Source of the DNA: Marsupella aquatica
Lineage: Eukaryota > Marchantiophyta
DNA length: 64,000 nucleotides
Reading direction: 5' to 3'
Assembly (NCBI GenBank): GCA_973895155.1
Contig: OZ316892.1
Coordinates: 28,024,001 to 28,088,000, forward strand
A model generated the notes under the pieces. The model was not told where the DNA came from. It was given only the letters and a program-made list of their open reading frames with translations, and searched no databases. The translations under genes and the position numbers were made by a program. Below are positions 48,170 through 59,567 of the stretch, piece by piece (positions within the stretch are counted from its first letter, which is position 1; every line of letters begins with the position of its first letter).

Positions 48170-48949
48170 TGAGAGACTAGTATTAACCGATGACGGTATT
48201 CCTCTATGTAGGTATGAATCCTCAACTAAGTTTTCAATCGCAGGAACTTATACAAAATTCCATTAATGGAAGCTAGGATCGCTGTAAATGTTTGACAGTG
48301 ATCATCGACGAGAAGAGGTGAAGAGTACACATCGTCATGTCTACTCTGTCCGATCAATGTGGCGTGAGATCCAGCCGGAGAACTGACTTTCTTTGCTCAG
48401 AAACATGAGCGTTGTTTTTGACATAACTAATTCAACAACGGAAATTGCTTTAAGCTCAGCGAGAACTACTTTCAAGATGGCGTTTGTTCTATAGGAAAGG
48501 CCTCTCAAAAATGTCTACGAAACCAAACCATACACAATCTAACAAAACTGAATTGCAGCACTCTGATTGTGCGATTGACCCTTGTGAAAACGAGATCAAA
48601 CAAAAACTCACTGAGAAATGCAAACTTAGATGTGCGTGTCTATCCTGGTAACGGCAGGATCATAGAGCTTACAAAGGTCGCCCACTTTGACATATTTCTC
48701 AATTGTGACGAGTGAAAAAACTACAGTCCCTTCAGCCTTTTCAGGGTTTCGAGTCCTTCGAGCTGGACTCAAATCAGGCCAACATCAAAAGCGAACCAAC
48801 AACAACCCTGGGCTCTGAGATGATCGAGGCTCTGTCACGCCATTTCCATCTCTCATCTACGGTCTTACGAAAGAATTGCAAAGCCCAGATAAAATTGACT
48901 CCTTCCCCTTTTCGCTTGCATAGCTCTATTTGACCACTTACTGCCTCCA
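48170..48949 (-). promoter_or_regulatory. Upstream region of the SNAPIN-like gene
   Basis: Non-repetitive sequence 5' of the minus-strand gene; it probably holds the leader and promoter. The plus-strand frame at 48712-48933 has no recognised domain and may simply be leader antisense. Confidence 0.35.
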
Positions 48950-49078
48950 GTGCAGGGATTTGCTTTTTGGGTACATTGATTGAAGGTCTCTAGTGCAGGG
49001 ATTTGCTTTTTGGGTACATTGATTCAAGGTCTCTAGTGCAGGGATTTGCTTTTTGGGTACATAGATTCAAGGTCAAAC
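48950..49078 (+). repeat. Three 43-bp tandem repeats derived from a MITE
   Basis: GTGCAGGGATTTGCTTTTTG starts at 48950, 48993 and 49036. Each unit fuses the outer terminal repeat of the TGCTTGAT family (AGGGATTTGCTT) to its interior (TTTGGGTACATTGATT(C/G)AAGGTC). The array therefore looks like amplification of a deleted MITE. The family's other flank follows at about 49085-49130. Confidence 0.9.
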
Positions 49079-49900
49079 AAACCGTCTCGATCACTCAGGG
49101 TCCTATCAAGTATTTTAGGTACATTGATAGGGTAAGAATAAACACGGCGGACGGGGACGGGGAGGCGCCTTTGGCATGAGGGCCCTGGAGGAGAGCATGG
49201 GGCATGGGCCCTGGAGGAGAGCCCTCGCGGGCACCTCAAATTTGGCGGAGCGAGGGAACACCGACAAAACTGGCGGAGGGAAGGCGCTACCCCGGGAAAC
49301 AGCGGCAGGGAGCGAAGTAGCGAAGTAGCGAAGGGAAGAGGCGGCCCGGGAGAGCGAACCCATGCGACGGGACGGGGTCTGAGCCGGGTGCGCAGGAGTA
49401 CCGTATCTTTGTCGCCGCCACTCCGGCGCGAGACCCTAGGTGGGAAGGACGGGTACTAAACCCGTACTGCCCACTAGACGGGTCCACGTAGCTCCCACGA
49501 CGATGTGCGTGATTGCGCGCTGATGTCGGAGCCCGGTCTACACGCTCTCCAACTTACAGTACTCCCATTACCCCACTGCCTTAACCACCGGTCGAGAGTC
49601 TCAACCCCCTGGTCTGAACCCGGGCGTCTTAACTTGCCTTCGAATCCCGAGACCGGATACCACGGTTATCAGCACCACCACCCCCTACTCCTACACACTA
49701 CTAGTTAGTTACCCTTCGGGGCCGGGGGCGGTCCCATGACGTTCCCTCATCTTACTTTGAGGTAGGGGCGGTCCCACCTGCTAGTTATGTATAGGGATTA
49801 GGTCCTGCATATAAAGGTAGACCGTATGTTGATCTACATATGTAGGGAGGTATATGAGACACCTTATACACCTAATGGTACATCACATGCCCATTGGCCG
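49079..49900. other. GC-rich intergenic section, no gene recognised
   Basis: 49140-49700 is much richer in G and C than its surroundings. It contains a short duplication (GGGCCCTGGAGGAGAGC at about 49180 and 49206, and AGCGAAGT repeated near 49312) and a later repeated GGGGCGGTCCCA (about 49725 and 49765). Open frames on both strands are Pro/Arg/Ser-rich without domains. It may be transposon-derived. Confidence 0.4.
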
Positions 49901-49914
49901 AAGTTAAAGGCATG

Positions 49915-50135
49915 CTTGTCACAAACAGATCACAAATGTTCTGGGACAGACAACAGATACTTGTCACAAACAGACCACATATGTTCTGGGACAGACAACA
50001 GACAGGATCCATACCTTATGACATACACTCTGAGTGACTTTGTTTGCACATTCCCAAAAAGGGCATGCCTGCCACAAATAGGCCCCAAATGGTCTAGCAC
50101 AGTCAATAGATAGGATCCATATAGTATGACAGACA
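49915..50135 (+). repeat. 45-bp tandem duplication plus diverged third copy
   Basis: CTTGTCACAAACAGA begins at 49915 and 49960 (period 45) and is followed by TGTTCTGGGACAGACAACAGA. A diverged copy (CCTGCCACAAATAGG) starts near 50068. GATAGGATCCATA or GACAGGATCCATA follows the second and third copies. Confidence 0.85.
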
Positions 50136-50359
50136 ATTCCAGAAAATTCTGACTTATGAATGTCTCAAACCCACAGCAAAATACTTGATGGGGCCCCTCT
50201 AATGAAAGATATCCATGGAGAGCCCCTAACTTTTCAAATATACTTAATGGGGCTCCTTGTCCCTGTGACCCTTTTCTAATATTAGTTTTTTCATTTTTTA
50301 ATTGTAACACAACTATACAATTAGTTCGTGGACCCCTTGGCTAATAAAATCAGGGGGAA

Positions 50360-50700
50360 GAGTCGATGTGAGCCGTCTCCATTTCTTATCTCCGGAAATC
50401 TTGTCCGTCCATCAGAATGGCCAATCTATGGCTCAAAAGAAAGATCTCAAATAGATCTATGGATGGGTTCTGTCCGTTTTGCAAATGGGTTAATATTTTT
50501 CAAATGAAAAATTAAACAAAAAATCCAAGCCTTCCTAGCCGTCGATTTTGTTGATTTTATGATCTTTGCCGTCCATTTTGTAATGCCTCTAGAAATCTTA
50601 TTCATCCATGTTAGAAGATGATCTAGGGTGCAAAAGAAAGATCTCAATGAGATCTACAACTGGGTATTTTTTGTTTTGAGAATGAGTAAATAGTTTTGAG
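50360..50700 (+). repeat. Two direct copies, period 197 bp
   Basis: CAAAAGAAAGATCTCAA begins at 50434 and 50631. It is preceded in both by a CCGTCCAT/TTCATCCATG and GATCTA-type context and followed by AGATCTA and GGGT. Confidence 0.7.
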
Positions 50701-50929
50701 TATAAAATTTGATGAACTTTCAAGTTTCCAGCCATTCCTCCTCCCTGATCCTGGGTTTCTATGTGCTCTTCCCAGCTTTAATGGCCGTACAATATGAGAG
50801 GTCCTTACATACCGGGAGTTGCGGTTTAACAAGGAAGTTATCAAGTTAGTTATTAGTCATTATTTATTATATGAAAAATATTTTTTATAAATCTTTGAAT
50901 TTAAGTTTTAAAATTGGAAATATAACTAA

Positions 50930-51535
50930 AACGGTTACATAGTGACAGTTTTAACCGTCTTGTTCTTTGCATTTCCAATGTTTTTACTTTTCTTTTTACG
51001 GCATGGCGTCCCAAAATTTACACCCAAATTGACACAAACACGAATGAAAACTATAAGTTTTATTCACAAAACCGACTAGTCTTGTTTGTTGCGGTTGTTG
51101 TTGACGTGGCACGCTGTGGTGCCAGGAATTTTGGAAGGGACCTCTAGTGGGGTCCACAATTATCTACTGTAAGTCAGTCCAACAAATATACTATTTAGAA
51201 CCAATTTTCAATGTACTCTTGTTTAAAATATGCATACAACATATGTATAGTGTATTTAGCCCCGGTTACTCTCATATTCATTTTAAATTATTACGGACCC
51301 CCATTAGAGGTCCTTTCCAAAATTCCTGGCTCAAGAGTGCGTCACCTCATCATGGCACGCTGCAAACAGGAAGAGACTTGTTTTTTGGATAAAGTTAACT
51401 TCTACATTCGTGTTTGTGACAACTTTGCTGTAAAAACTGGGACACCATGCCATAAAAAAGAACGTAAAAAAAACTGACATGCAAATCAAAAGACAAAAAA
51501 ATTGAGGTAAAACTGCTCTCAGTAACGGTTTTATT
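50930..51535. mobile_element. Foldback (long inverted-repeat) element
   Basis: The left arm (about 50930-51158) and the right arm (about 51289-51535) are inverted copies. On the left are ACGGCATGGCGTCCCAAAA, GACACAAACACGAATG, GGCACGCTG, CCAGGAATTTTGGAAGGGAC and CTCTAGTGGGGTCC. On the right are GGACCCCCATTAGAGGTCC, CCAAAATTCCTGG, GGCACGCTGC, CATTCGTGTTTGTGAC and GGGACACCATGCC. A unique spacer of about 130 bp separates them. It has no transposase and may be a MITE. Target-site duplications were not resolved. Confidence 0.8.
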
Positions 51536-51929
51536 TACATTTTGATTTTATTCAAAACATAAAATCTTCCCAACAGCAATAATAAAAATTCACATATAAT
51601 ATGGCATTGGAAAGATCTTGAAGAAACTATTCTGATGAGCTCAACCTTGTCACCATTCGATAAGAATTGAGTAAGTAATTTTGAAAGATAGATTTTACCC
51701 GTGATTACATAATCTCTAACGTGAATAGAAATGTTTGTTGTACAACCCCTGAAATGTTGACCCCTTTCATGAGAATGAAACTAAAATTAACAGATTTTAT
51801 CAAGTACTAAGGAGATTATGAATTTTAGAATTTATTTGATTTTTTAATGAATTTATCATTGATAGACTTAGTTCTAAAAGCTGGTTTATATTTGACGTTA
51901 ATTATTATGGTTGCATTGGTAAGTTTGGC

Positions 51930-52145
51930 AGCTATTTACGGACCCCACTAGAGGTCCCTTCCAAAATTTGAGACTTCACAATGCGCCATGTCATCATGAA
52001 GCGCTACAAACAGGTATGGATTGGTTTACAAAATGAAATTACTTCACCTTTCGTGTTTGTGGTAGGATTTTGGTAAAATTGAGGATGCCATGCCGTACAC
52101 CTTGATGTAAAAATGTTTCAAAAATAACCATTTTATTTGCCCTGA
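51930..52145 (+). mobile_element. Third arm copy of the foldback element
   Basis: GGACCCCACTAGAGGTCCC, TTCCAAAATTTGAGAC, AATGCGCCATGTCATCATG, TTCGTGTTTGTGG and GATGCCATGCCGTA repeat the right arm of the element at 51289-51535 in the same orientation. A matching inverted partner was not found to its left. Confidence 0.75.
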
Positions 52146-53784
52146 GTAACCGACTCTTCAATTAGTAGTAGACCCATGCAATCAGTTTTATTTACCCAAG
52201 TAACCAACTGCCCACCCTCTTTCTGAATTGTGGTTCAATTTCGTAATAATTAAATCTTGCGGCCCGAGTAATTACCAACTGCCCACCCTCTCTTCTGAAT
52301 TGTGGTTCAATTCCGTAAGTAAGTAATTAAATCTCTCTCCAAAAGCTCTGCAACTTGAGAGCTGATGACAAAGTCACCTACTTGCAGTTTGATATTCCAA
52401 GCAATTAAGTTGTCTAGCAATTGCCCTTGTCAAGTCGATCTGCAGAAATTGGGTAGTTTGGATGTGCTCGTTGATGCGAGTCAATGTTAATCTCATGACT
52501 AAGATCCAATGATTGAGATCGAGGCAGACTCACTGTAGGACTGAGACAGAGCACACAAACTTTTGAAGATCCATCAACGGAATTACAAGATCGAGGCTCA
52601 AGCGATGGGCATTGGGCAACCCAGTGGACTCACTAGTGATTCTGGGCACCAGGTGCATGAACAGCAATTATACCAAAATTTGATGGGGATTCACGAACTA
52701 ATTCAAGTGTCAAACATTGACTTATCCATTTTTGAAAAAAAAAATCTTTAGATTTGGAGGTGCATCTAGGCTTCAGTTTCTAGAATAACATGGGGGTCCA
52801 CGGATTAATTCAGGAGTGAAGCCGCATGCTGAACTTTTCAATGTCATCATAGTTTTTACATATTGGACTGGTGGTCACAGGGTGTGACATGCAAAGTGAA
52901 TTTCTTTAGTGTCACTTTGAGTAAGCTTAGAGACGTGAATTGCAATGTGATTTTGAAACTAAGCTAATTTTATGGTTGTTGCACCCAACATTGAGCTAAT
53001 TATAAGGTCATATAAAAGCTTTATCATTGGTTATTATGTGCATCCTATATGCTCATTTTTATGAATTCAATTGATGCCTTGTGAATTCAATCAATGCTTG
53101 TGTACTAAGCTAAAGAATAAAAATTGTTGTTTAAGTGGCACTATGTAAATTGCCTGAAATACTTTACCTAGGTGCTCACATCTAAAACATATATCACAAA
53201 AATGACAACAAGGAAATGCTCATGTCTAAGGTGAATATTTCCAAAATGTTTTGGAAAAATAGTATCAAAGAATTGTTTAAGTCCCACATGATTTATTTGC
53301 AAAAAACAACTTTAAAAAAATTGCACCCAGATAGCACCCGAATAGCACCCAAACCCATTGGTTCACCTTCCTAAAGTTCAAGTGAAACTATGCTTTTGAG
53401 AAATACTTTCAGGCATGAGTAATTCCAAACAATTGAGAGAAAATAACCAAAGAGAGCAAACAAAACTGAAGTACCTTAAGTACTACTGCCCTTGTAGAAG
53501 TATTTCAAAACATGAAACAAATGAATTTCAAAACATGAAAGAAATGAATATGGGCAGCAACTCAAAAGGGTTAAATACTTAGTACATAAATTATATATAT
53601 CTTTTCAAACAAAAGTACATTGCATTTCTTGTAGACAGTACATCTGGTGGACTCACTTATAAAGTTGTACAGTATGTTACAATTAAAAAATGGAAAAACT
53701 AATATGACAGGTAGTGAGAAACGGTTAGGAACAAGAGGCAACTGGTAAGAAATATCTTTAGCTAGAGGGGCCAATCAAGTATTT
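52146..53784. other. Intergenic, nothing recognised
   Basis: AT-rich. A near-duplication (TAACCAACTGCCCACCCTCT with TCTGAATTGTGGTTCAATT at about 52202 and 52274) is visible. No coding frame is convincing. Confidence 0.45.
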
Positions 53785-54010
53785 TGCTTCTCGAAACCGC
53801 ATAGTCACATTATGAGACATAAGATTCTCAAAACCCCATAGTCACATTACAAGACATAAAGTGATGATATGGCACAATTGGATTGGCCCAAATGCTCTTA
53901 ACATCAAGCATAGTCACATTATGAAACATAAGGTTCTCGAAACCCATAGTCCAATTATGAGACATAACGTGATGATATGACACATTTCGATTGGCCCAAA
54001 TGCTCAAGTT
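53785..54010 (+). repeat. Degenerate tandem repeat with ATAGTCACATTATGAGACAT
   Basis: ATAGTCACATTA(T/C)(G/A)A(G/A)ACATAA(G/A) and variants occur four times, separated by TTCTC(A/G)AAACC. The longer unit GTGATGATATG(G/A)CAC ... GATTGGCCCAAATGCTC occurs twice, near 53862 and 53968. Confidence 0.85.
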
Positions 54011-54094
54011 ATAGTCAACTGATGATGCCCTTAAACCACAACTTGCCCTACATAAGGGGAAGTGTCCAAGACTTCACATTTTTCCACATTTTAA

Positions 54095-54250
54095 TCACTG
54101 TTCTCTTTTAACATGTCAGTTTGTTCCACAATTTCAGGAAAAATCTTCGACCCGTAGCTTGTTCTCTTCTAGCATGTTAGTTTTGTTCCACAATTTCTTC
54201 TCTTCTAGCATGTTAGTTTGTTCCACAATTTAAGGAAAAATTCTTCTTTT
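54095..54250 (+). repeat. Three tandem copies of a ~37-75-bp unit
   Basis: TTCTCTT(T/C)TA(A/G)CATGT(C/T)AGTTT and GTTCCACAATTT occur together three times. Between copies two and three the intervening AAAATCTTCGACCCGTAGC is missing. Confidence 0.85.
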
Positions 54251-54257
54251 AATGATA

Positions 54258-54980
54258 ACTAGCCCCGACTACCCGTTCTTTGAATGTGAATAGCGGGGAG
54301 GACAATAAAAATGTCACCAAAATATATCCTTATTTGCATATTTTGAAGGTTAATGAAATGAAAAAAAATTATCATGCATATCATCATTTTAATAATCAGA
54401 CATAACATACCATAATACTCTTTCTTATGCACATCCCTAGTTTTTCTATCCTACATCCCACTTATGCACATATAATATGGTGGGGCCATAGAAATCAGTT
54501 TTTAATATAAATAGAAATCAATAACAAAAAGCAGTCATGCATGATGAGCCATGGACTTCCAGTCTAGAGGTTTCACTCTAGAAACCTAGGCTCAATTCTA
54601 GCTTCATGCATGATGAGAAACCTAGGCTCAATTCTAGCTTCATGCATGATGAGCCAACTTCCAGTCTAGAGGCTTCACTTTAGAAACCTAGGTTCAATTC
54701 TAGCTTGCAGATGTATAGGTCCAATCTAGAGGTTTCACTTTAGAAACCTAGGCTCAATTCTAGATTGCAGATGTATACTTCCAGTCTAGAGGCTTCACTC
54801 TAGAAACCTAGGCTCAATTCTAGCTCAATTCTAGCTTGCATATGTATACTTCCAGTCTAGAGATGTATACTTCCAGTCTAGAGGCTTCACTCTAGAAACC
54901 TAGGCTCAATTCTAGCTTGTAGATGTATAAGTAAGCTTCACTCTAGAAACCTAGGCTCAATTCTAACTTGCACATGTAAG
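54258..54980. mobile_element. Transposon-like repeat with minisatellite expansion
   Basis: 54258-54540 matches 62090-62415 in reverse orientation, including GTCACCAAA and the AATATGGTGGGGCCATA counterpart. Its right part (54540-54980) is expanded into a minisatellite: TCTAGAGG(C/T)TTCACT(C/T)TAGAAACC and TAGGCTCAATTCTAGCTT recur about seven times with period about 60 bp, some units truncated. At 62 kb the same unit is present once. Confidence 0.8.
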
Positions 54981-55181
54981 ATTCATAGCTTTGGAAAGAC
55001 AGCTGTGGTTGAGAGAAGAGGCGTAGCATTCCGTCTCGTCTTTTTCTTTTCTTTATGCTTGTCTCAACTCTCAAGGAACTAGTCCTCGTGTTTTTCAGGA
55101 GAGCTGGGAGACGGACGGACAATGCGAATACAGGCTACAAAACTGGCGCGACCAATTGTCTATCCTTCAACATTTCGACCT

Positions 55182-56760
55182 GGGTTGTGAAAGCGAGGGA
55201 GTGAGGTCTGGACTCTGGACGGACCTGGGCGGATGAGATTCTCACATTCAATGTTCATAGAAAGGGACAGAACGAGAGAGACACTTAAACAGTTAGTACA
55301 GAAGTAGCGTCAGTGACTCTGGTGAAGTGTTTGTCAATTTGGAACTCGACCACTGTAATATACATTAGGCCTTTTTCTGTACTGTAGATTGTGGCCTAAT
55401 TAAGGTGGCGGCTTTGCTTTGCTGCATGCAGTCGGTCCGTGCTGCCATTTTGTTCACACCTCCCCCGATGATTATCATGTTCTCGTAACCAACATCAATC
55501 GAATTATTACATGTATCGAGACGCGCACAGGCAAATCTGAACAGAGAGAGGAGTAGCGCAGCTGTGTGCTGTGGGAAGCAAGGTATCTTCAGTAGTTCAG
55601 TGCTACAGTGTGTGCGTTGGACTACTGCAATTCCGGCTAAACCAGCCACCAGCAGTCACCAGCCACCAGCAGTCACCAGCAGTCGTAGCTCGAAGATGGG
55701 TGTCTACGATCTAGCAGTAGCATGTTTCGCCTGGTTTTCTGCACTGGAGTCCATGGTAAATCTTTTCTCGAGAGCTCTGTACGTTGCACAACTCATGGCT
55801 GTGACGATCCAACTAAGCCGGTACTCCAATGCGCTTCGAGTACTGCGGGTGGTGCTGCTGACGAATGCCGTGGATGAGCATCTCCTTGCACTCTTGCCTG
55901 TGTCATCTTTAAACGCAACTTTGTCAGAATCGCGAGTTGAGACTCTACGTGGAATACAAGCAGATCTCGAGGATTTGATAACGCTCTTGCAAGCCTGTGG
56001 CCAAAGTCCTTTTTGGATCATTGTTCATGGCTCCCTGCTCGACGCCCTGCTGACAGACTTTGAACGAGTGTTGAGCTTCAATACAAATCCGGCCGCTGAC
56101 AGATAGAATTACCTGTGCCAAGACTAGTGGACAAACCTGGGATCGAGGACTTTCGCCTCAACCGCACTTTCTTAATCCTCGCTTTAGCGACCACTCCGAC
56201 GGCAGAATAAATGGTCGCTCCTTGCGCTCCGAGGCTCATTTTATAGATCGAGGTTGACTTGCTCAGGTCTAGTTCATTGCAGCGTTTGAAAGTCATTTTG
56301 CTGATTGCTAAAGTACTAGAAATTAATACAGCGAAGGCTTCAATATAGAGAGATATGGTTACCAAAATGCTCCGCCTCTGTATTCTCTTCGGAACTATCG
56401 TTTCGTTTTGGACCACTTGAGGGCTGATGTCACTGTCCGTGCTGTCTCTGATTTCCATGAGCGATTGTGTGTGAGCGAGATTTCCGGTATGTGAGTTCTC
56501 ATCATAGAGCCCCCCAAGAAACATATCTATTGTGAGAAGATGCTTGGAGAGGGAACTGGTCTGAAGGAATTCGAACGTTGGCCCTCTAAACCTTCGTCAT
56601 TCAGCACAGTTCTCTGAGGATCGAGAAAGCTCTCTTCATGCGTTGGTCCACGTACCAGTCGAAAAAATTAGAAAAGGAACCAGTAAAGAACGAACAAATC
56701 AACCACCTCTCCGAAATCCAAACCCCTGCAAGTTTACTTGATAACTGGGAGAACGGAGAC
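55182..56760 (+). repeat. Segmental duplication, copy 1
   Basis: This ~1.58-kb segment matches 59568-61100 in the same orientation. It starts GACCTGGGTTGTGAAAGC and ends near the TAACTGG(G/A)AGAACGG motif. It includes an intact 136-codon ORF. The flanks differ by many indels, whereas the ORF has none. Confidence 0.9.
55696..56106 (+). CDS. Unrecognised 136-aa protein, duplicate A
   Basis: The ORF starts at the ATG at 55696 (MGVYDLAVACFAWFSALESM), which is the start shared with the second copy. Upstream sequence stays open to 55564, but that stretch contains CACCAGCAGTCACCAGC repeats absent from copy B, so it is probably leader. The N-terminal ~50 residues are hydrophobic or amphipathic with few charges. 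The middle contains NAVDEHLLALLPVSSLNATL, and the rest is a probable helix (GIQADLEDLITLLQACGQSP) followed by TDFERVLSFNTNPAAD. There is no clear signal peptide or catalytic motif. It shares 115 of 136 residues with the second copy by hand alignment, with no gaps. I do not recognise the family; a helical membrane-active or adaptor domain is only a guess. Confidence 0.6.
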   Translation: MGVYDLAVACFAWFSALESMVNLFSRALYVAQLMAVTIQLSRYSNALRVLRVVLLTNAVDEHLLALLPVSSLNATLSESRVETLRGIQADLEDLITLLQACGQSPFWIIVHGSLLDALLTDFERVLSFNTNPAADR

Positions 56761-58480
56761 TGTTACCTGTACAATAAGCTTGATCAGAACCGATCCGGTT
56801 ATAAAGGGCCCTGGATGATGCATGTAATAATGCGAGAAAACGATGCAATTCTAAAAGTTGTGCGTTGTAGTAGTAAATGCTCCAATTTAGTGTAAGAGAA
56901 AGGGAAGAAAGGGGAAGAAGGAGATACTAGAACATCCTCCAACTTCTCCAATTTCTACTCCTGCTCTCCAATTGTTTCAGCTTCTCTTGAAGATTGTTGA
57001 CAGGATCCAGCGAGACTACAGCTCCCCGTCTTTCCATGCCCCAAAATCCTGCAAGAACTGCAGTCATTACTCGACGCATTCACCTCGAGATTCACCTAGA
57101 TCGCACGAGATATATCCCTCGACGGATTCGTTGTCAGCTGGGGAGTTTCTTGTTCGACTCGTTCACCTAAGGCCCACGTAGACATATATCCGGACGAGCC
57201 AACCCGCGAGAGATTCGTGAGAAAATTGCTTGGTGGGGCTGCGCGCGAAGCAAAGACTTTTCTGACGGACCGCACCCAAGCTCCTTTCGTCGAACCCACC
57301 AAGTAATTTTCTCCAAGATGCGTGTCCATGGTGGACAGGAAAGCTTGGTGGTGGACTTGAGCTGTCTAAAGGCCCACCCGTCAACGACTTTGGCTTTGTG
57401 CATTTTATGCACTGTAATACGAAAAAGTACTCCCCAAAAGTAATCCCCATGTTGACGCGCTAAGTTCAAACCAAAGAAGGACTACTGTAGAGCCATCTTG
57501 GATGGGAACCGGCACTTTCTTTTAGGGCCCGCCTCTTCCCGTCCACCCCACCCCCCCAACCCGCACTGGGGCTTTCACAAATCCTCCGCTCCTGCCCTCC
57601 TAGTAGTAGAGAGCTACAGTAGTAGAGGGAGCGAGCTGAGATGCCGCAGAGCTCCATGAACAGACCAACCACGGCGAAAATGGAAATCCAATCCACTCCA
57701 CAACGAAAGCCAGGCCACGCCACACCACCCCGAGCCGAGCCGAGCCAAGGAGTAGCAAGTGACTATGCGCGCGCTCACACCTAAAAAGGCCTTCGGAAAG
57801 AGCGCAGAAGGTTAGCGCAGCAGCACACCACAGCACACCATAGGACAACTGAACTGAGCACAGAACAGCACAGTGCAGATCAGGGGACGACGGGGACGAC
57901 CGGGTGGGGTGGGGCGAGGCGACGACGCGATCCTGCTGTCGCTGCAGCACAGCGATGCTGAGGTGAGTGACGTGCGAGTGAGGTACTGAGGTGTGGTGAT
58001 GTGAGATTGAGATGAGGTGATGGCAGACAGTACCAACAAACAGCGCTTTCTCAGCTCAGAACAGGCAAACAGATCAGAGAGGCGAAGAAGACGGAGGAGG
58101 AGACGAAGAAAGAAGAAGAACTCGATGACAATTTTGATGCTTAAAGTTATTTCTAGATTCTGTACGTTCTTGTACCAAACCAAGAGGTGCTACAGGGACT
58201 CTACCTACCTCATAGCCCTCCACACGCCTCATAGCCCACCCATTTGCCCGCTAATCACACATCTGAAAGTGCTGCGGTAATATATGATGTACACTAACTG
58301 ATTTAGAGAGAACATCCCTGGGGAATTATAATTCACAATTAAGTTTATTATGATATGGAGTTATGTAGTATCTTATATTGTCATATTTTGATTTGCAATT
58401 ACCTGGAGGCCCCAATAGACCCATTGAGTAGCAGGCAGCAAGGTACGGGGCTAATAATGATAATCTCATTAATTAGCCTC
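56107..58480. other. 3' part of duplication, then intergenic
   Basis: To about 56760 this is conserved with copy 2 but with frame-breaking differences, so it is probably untranslated. 57470-58020 is GC-richer, with CAGCACACCACAGCACACCA and CCGAGCCGAGCCGAGCC short tandem repeats, and could be a leader or promoter of an unidentified gene. No gene is called. Confidence 0.4.
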
Positions 58481-58489
58481 GTCTCTAAT

Positions 58490-58665
58490 CCCAGCCTACC
58501 CTATCGAAGCAGACCATTATGAGCACCCTACGCTAGGTGGTCTGGCCAAGGCGCGCCTACTACTGTAGTCCAATCCATTCCCAGCCTACCCTATCGAAGC
58601 AGACCATTATGAGCACCCTACGCTAGATGGTCTGGCCAAGGCCCGCCTACTCTAGTCCAAGATGT
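58490..58665 (+). repeat. 90-bp tandem duplication
   Basis: CCAGCCTACCCTATCGAAGC begins at 58491 and 58581. The copies match through CACCCTACGCTAG(G/A)TGGTCTGGCC and differ by a few bases near the end. Confidence 0.95.
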
Positions 58666-58787
58666 GGTCAAGGCCGGTGAAGAATACAGTAATTACCAAG
58701 AGTAAGATTCCACCCGACCGTAGACCTCCTCCGTCCAGCATTGTATCTATACGTGGTGCCACTTGGTTTAATTTGTTCCTGTGATCC

Positions 58788-59105
58788 AAGACGTACCCAC
58801 GGTCACTGAATCGAACACCTGCCTGATGGAATCGTTTGCCCGAATCGAAGATCCAAGACAGACCCACGGTCACTGAATCGATCGCCTGCCTGATGGAATC
58901 GTTTGCCCGAATCGAACGTAACAGGAATCTGAGCACTGGCTAGTTTCATGGAGCAACTCATCACCTGCCTGATGGAATCGTTTGCCCGAATCGAAGATCC
59001 AAGACGGACCCACGGTCACTGAATCGAACGCCTGCCTGATGGAATCGTTTGCCCGAATCGAACGTAACAGGAATCTGAGCACTGGCTAGTTTCATGGAGC
59101 AACTC
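58788..59105 (+). repeat. Higher-order tandem repeat (67 + 79 bp)
   Basis: CCTGCCTGATGGAATCG starts at 58818, 58885, 58964 and 59031, with spacings of 67, 79 and 67 bp. Two kinds of linker alternate: GATCCAAGACxxACCCACGG, and CGTAACAGGAATCTGAGCAC with GGAGCAACTCAT. The array is therefore a duplicated dimer of about 146 bp, a small higher-order repeat. Confidence 0.95.
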
Positions 59106-59159
59106 ATGGAATTAGGGACTAGACTCAAGATTGAGACTAATCAATGTCATTAACCCATA

Positions 59160-59330
59160 CTAAGCTACCTGTTGCCCACTTCATTCCCCTGACTAAGCTG
59201 CCTGTTGCCCACTTCACTTCAATAGGGTTAAATAAGTGGTGGAATACACTGGTCACTACCTAAAGGTGGTCACTACCTAAAAGGGTTAAATAAGTGGTGG
59301 AATACACTCTGGTCACTACCTAAAGGCTGC
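59160..59330 (+). repeat. Short tandem repeats
   Basis: CTAAGCT(A/G)CCTGTTGCCCAC occurs twice near 59160 and 59195. AGGGTTAAATAAGTGGTGG with AATACACT and GGTCACTACCTAAA then occurs twice near 59224 and 59282. Confidence 0.9.
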
Positions 59331-59567
59331 ATGGTAAAGGTGCTCGGTGAGGGTATGGGACCATGCTGGGTGGAGTAGGGAAGGGTTCAATCTTGAAAGG
59401 AAGGTGAGGTTTATTTATATCCTCTTGACACTAGATTTTTTTATACTTATAGGTGTTGACTAGCCCAGGCTAGTATGCGGAGGCTCTTTTTTTATACTTA
59501 CGCCTCGAGCTTCAGTTTCGTCGTGAATAGGATGGAGCGTGCTTCTCCCCTGGAGTAAATAAATGAC

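Noticed and set aside
49140-49700. GC-rich block as rDNA or organellar DNA
   Set aside because: No conserved rRNA or plastid/mitochondrial motifs were recognised; the block has its own short duplications.
56078-56524. 148-codon minus-strand ORF after duplicate A
   Set aside because: The matching region after duplicate B does not keep this frame, so the opening looks accidental.
58652-59082. Minus-strand ORFs with repeated peptide units
   Set aside because: The peptide repeats mirror the DNA higher-order repeat. The ORFs are short and overlapping, with no independent sign of coding.
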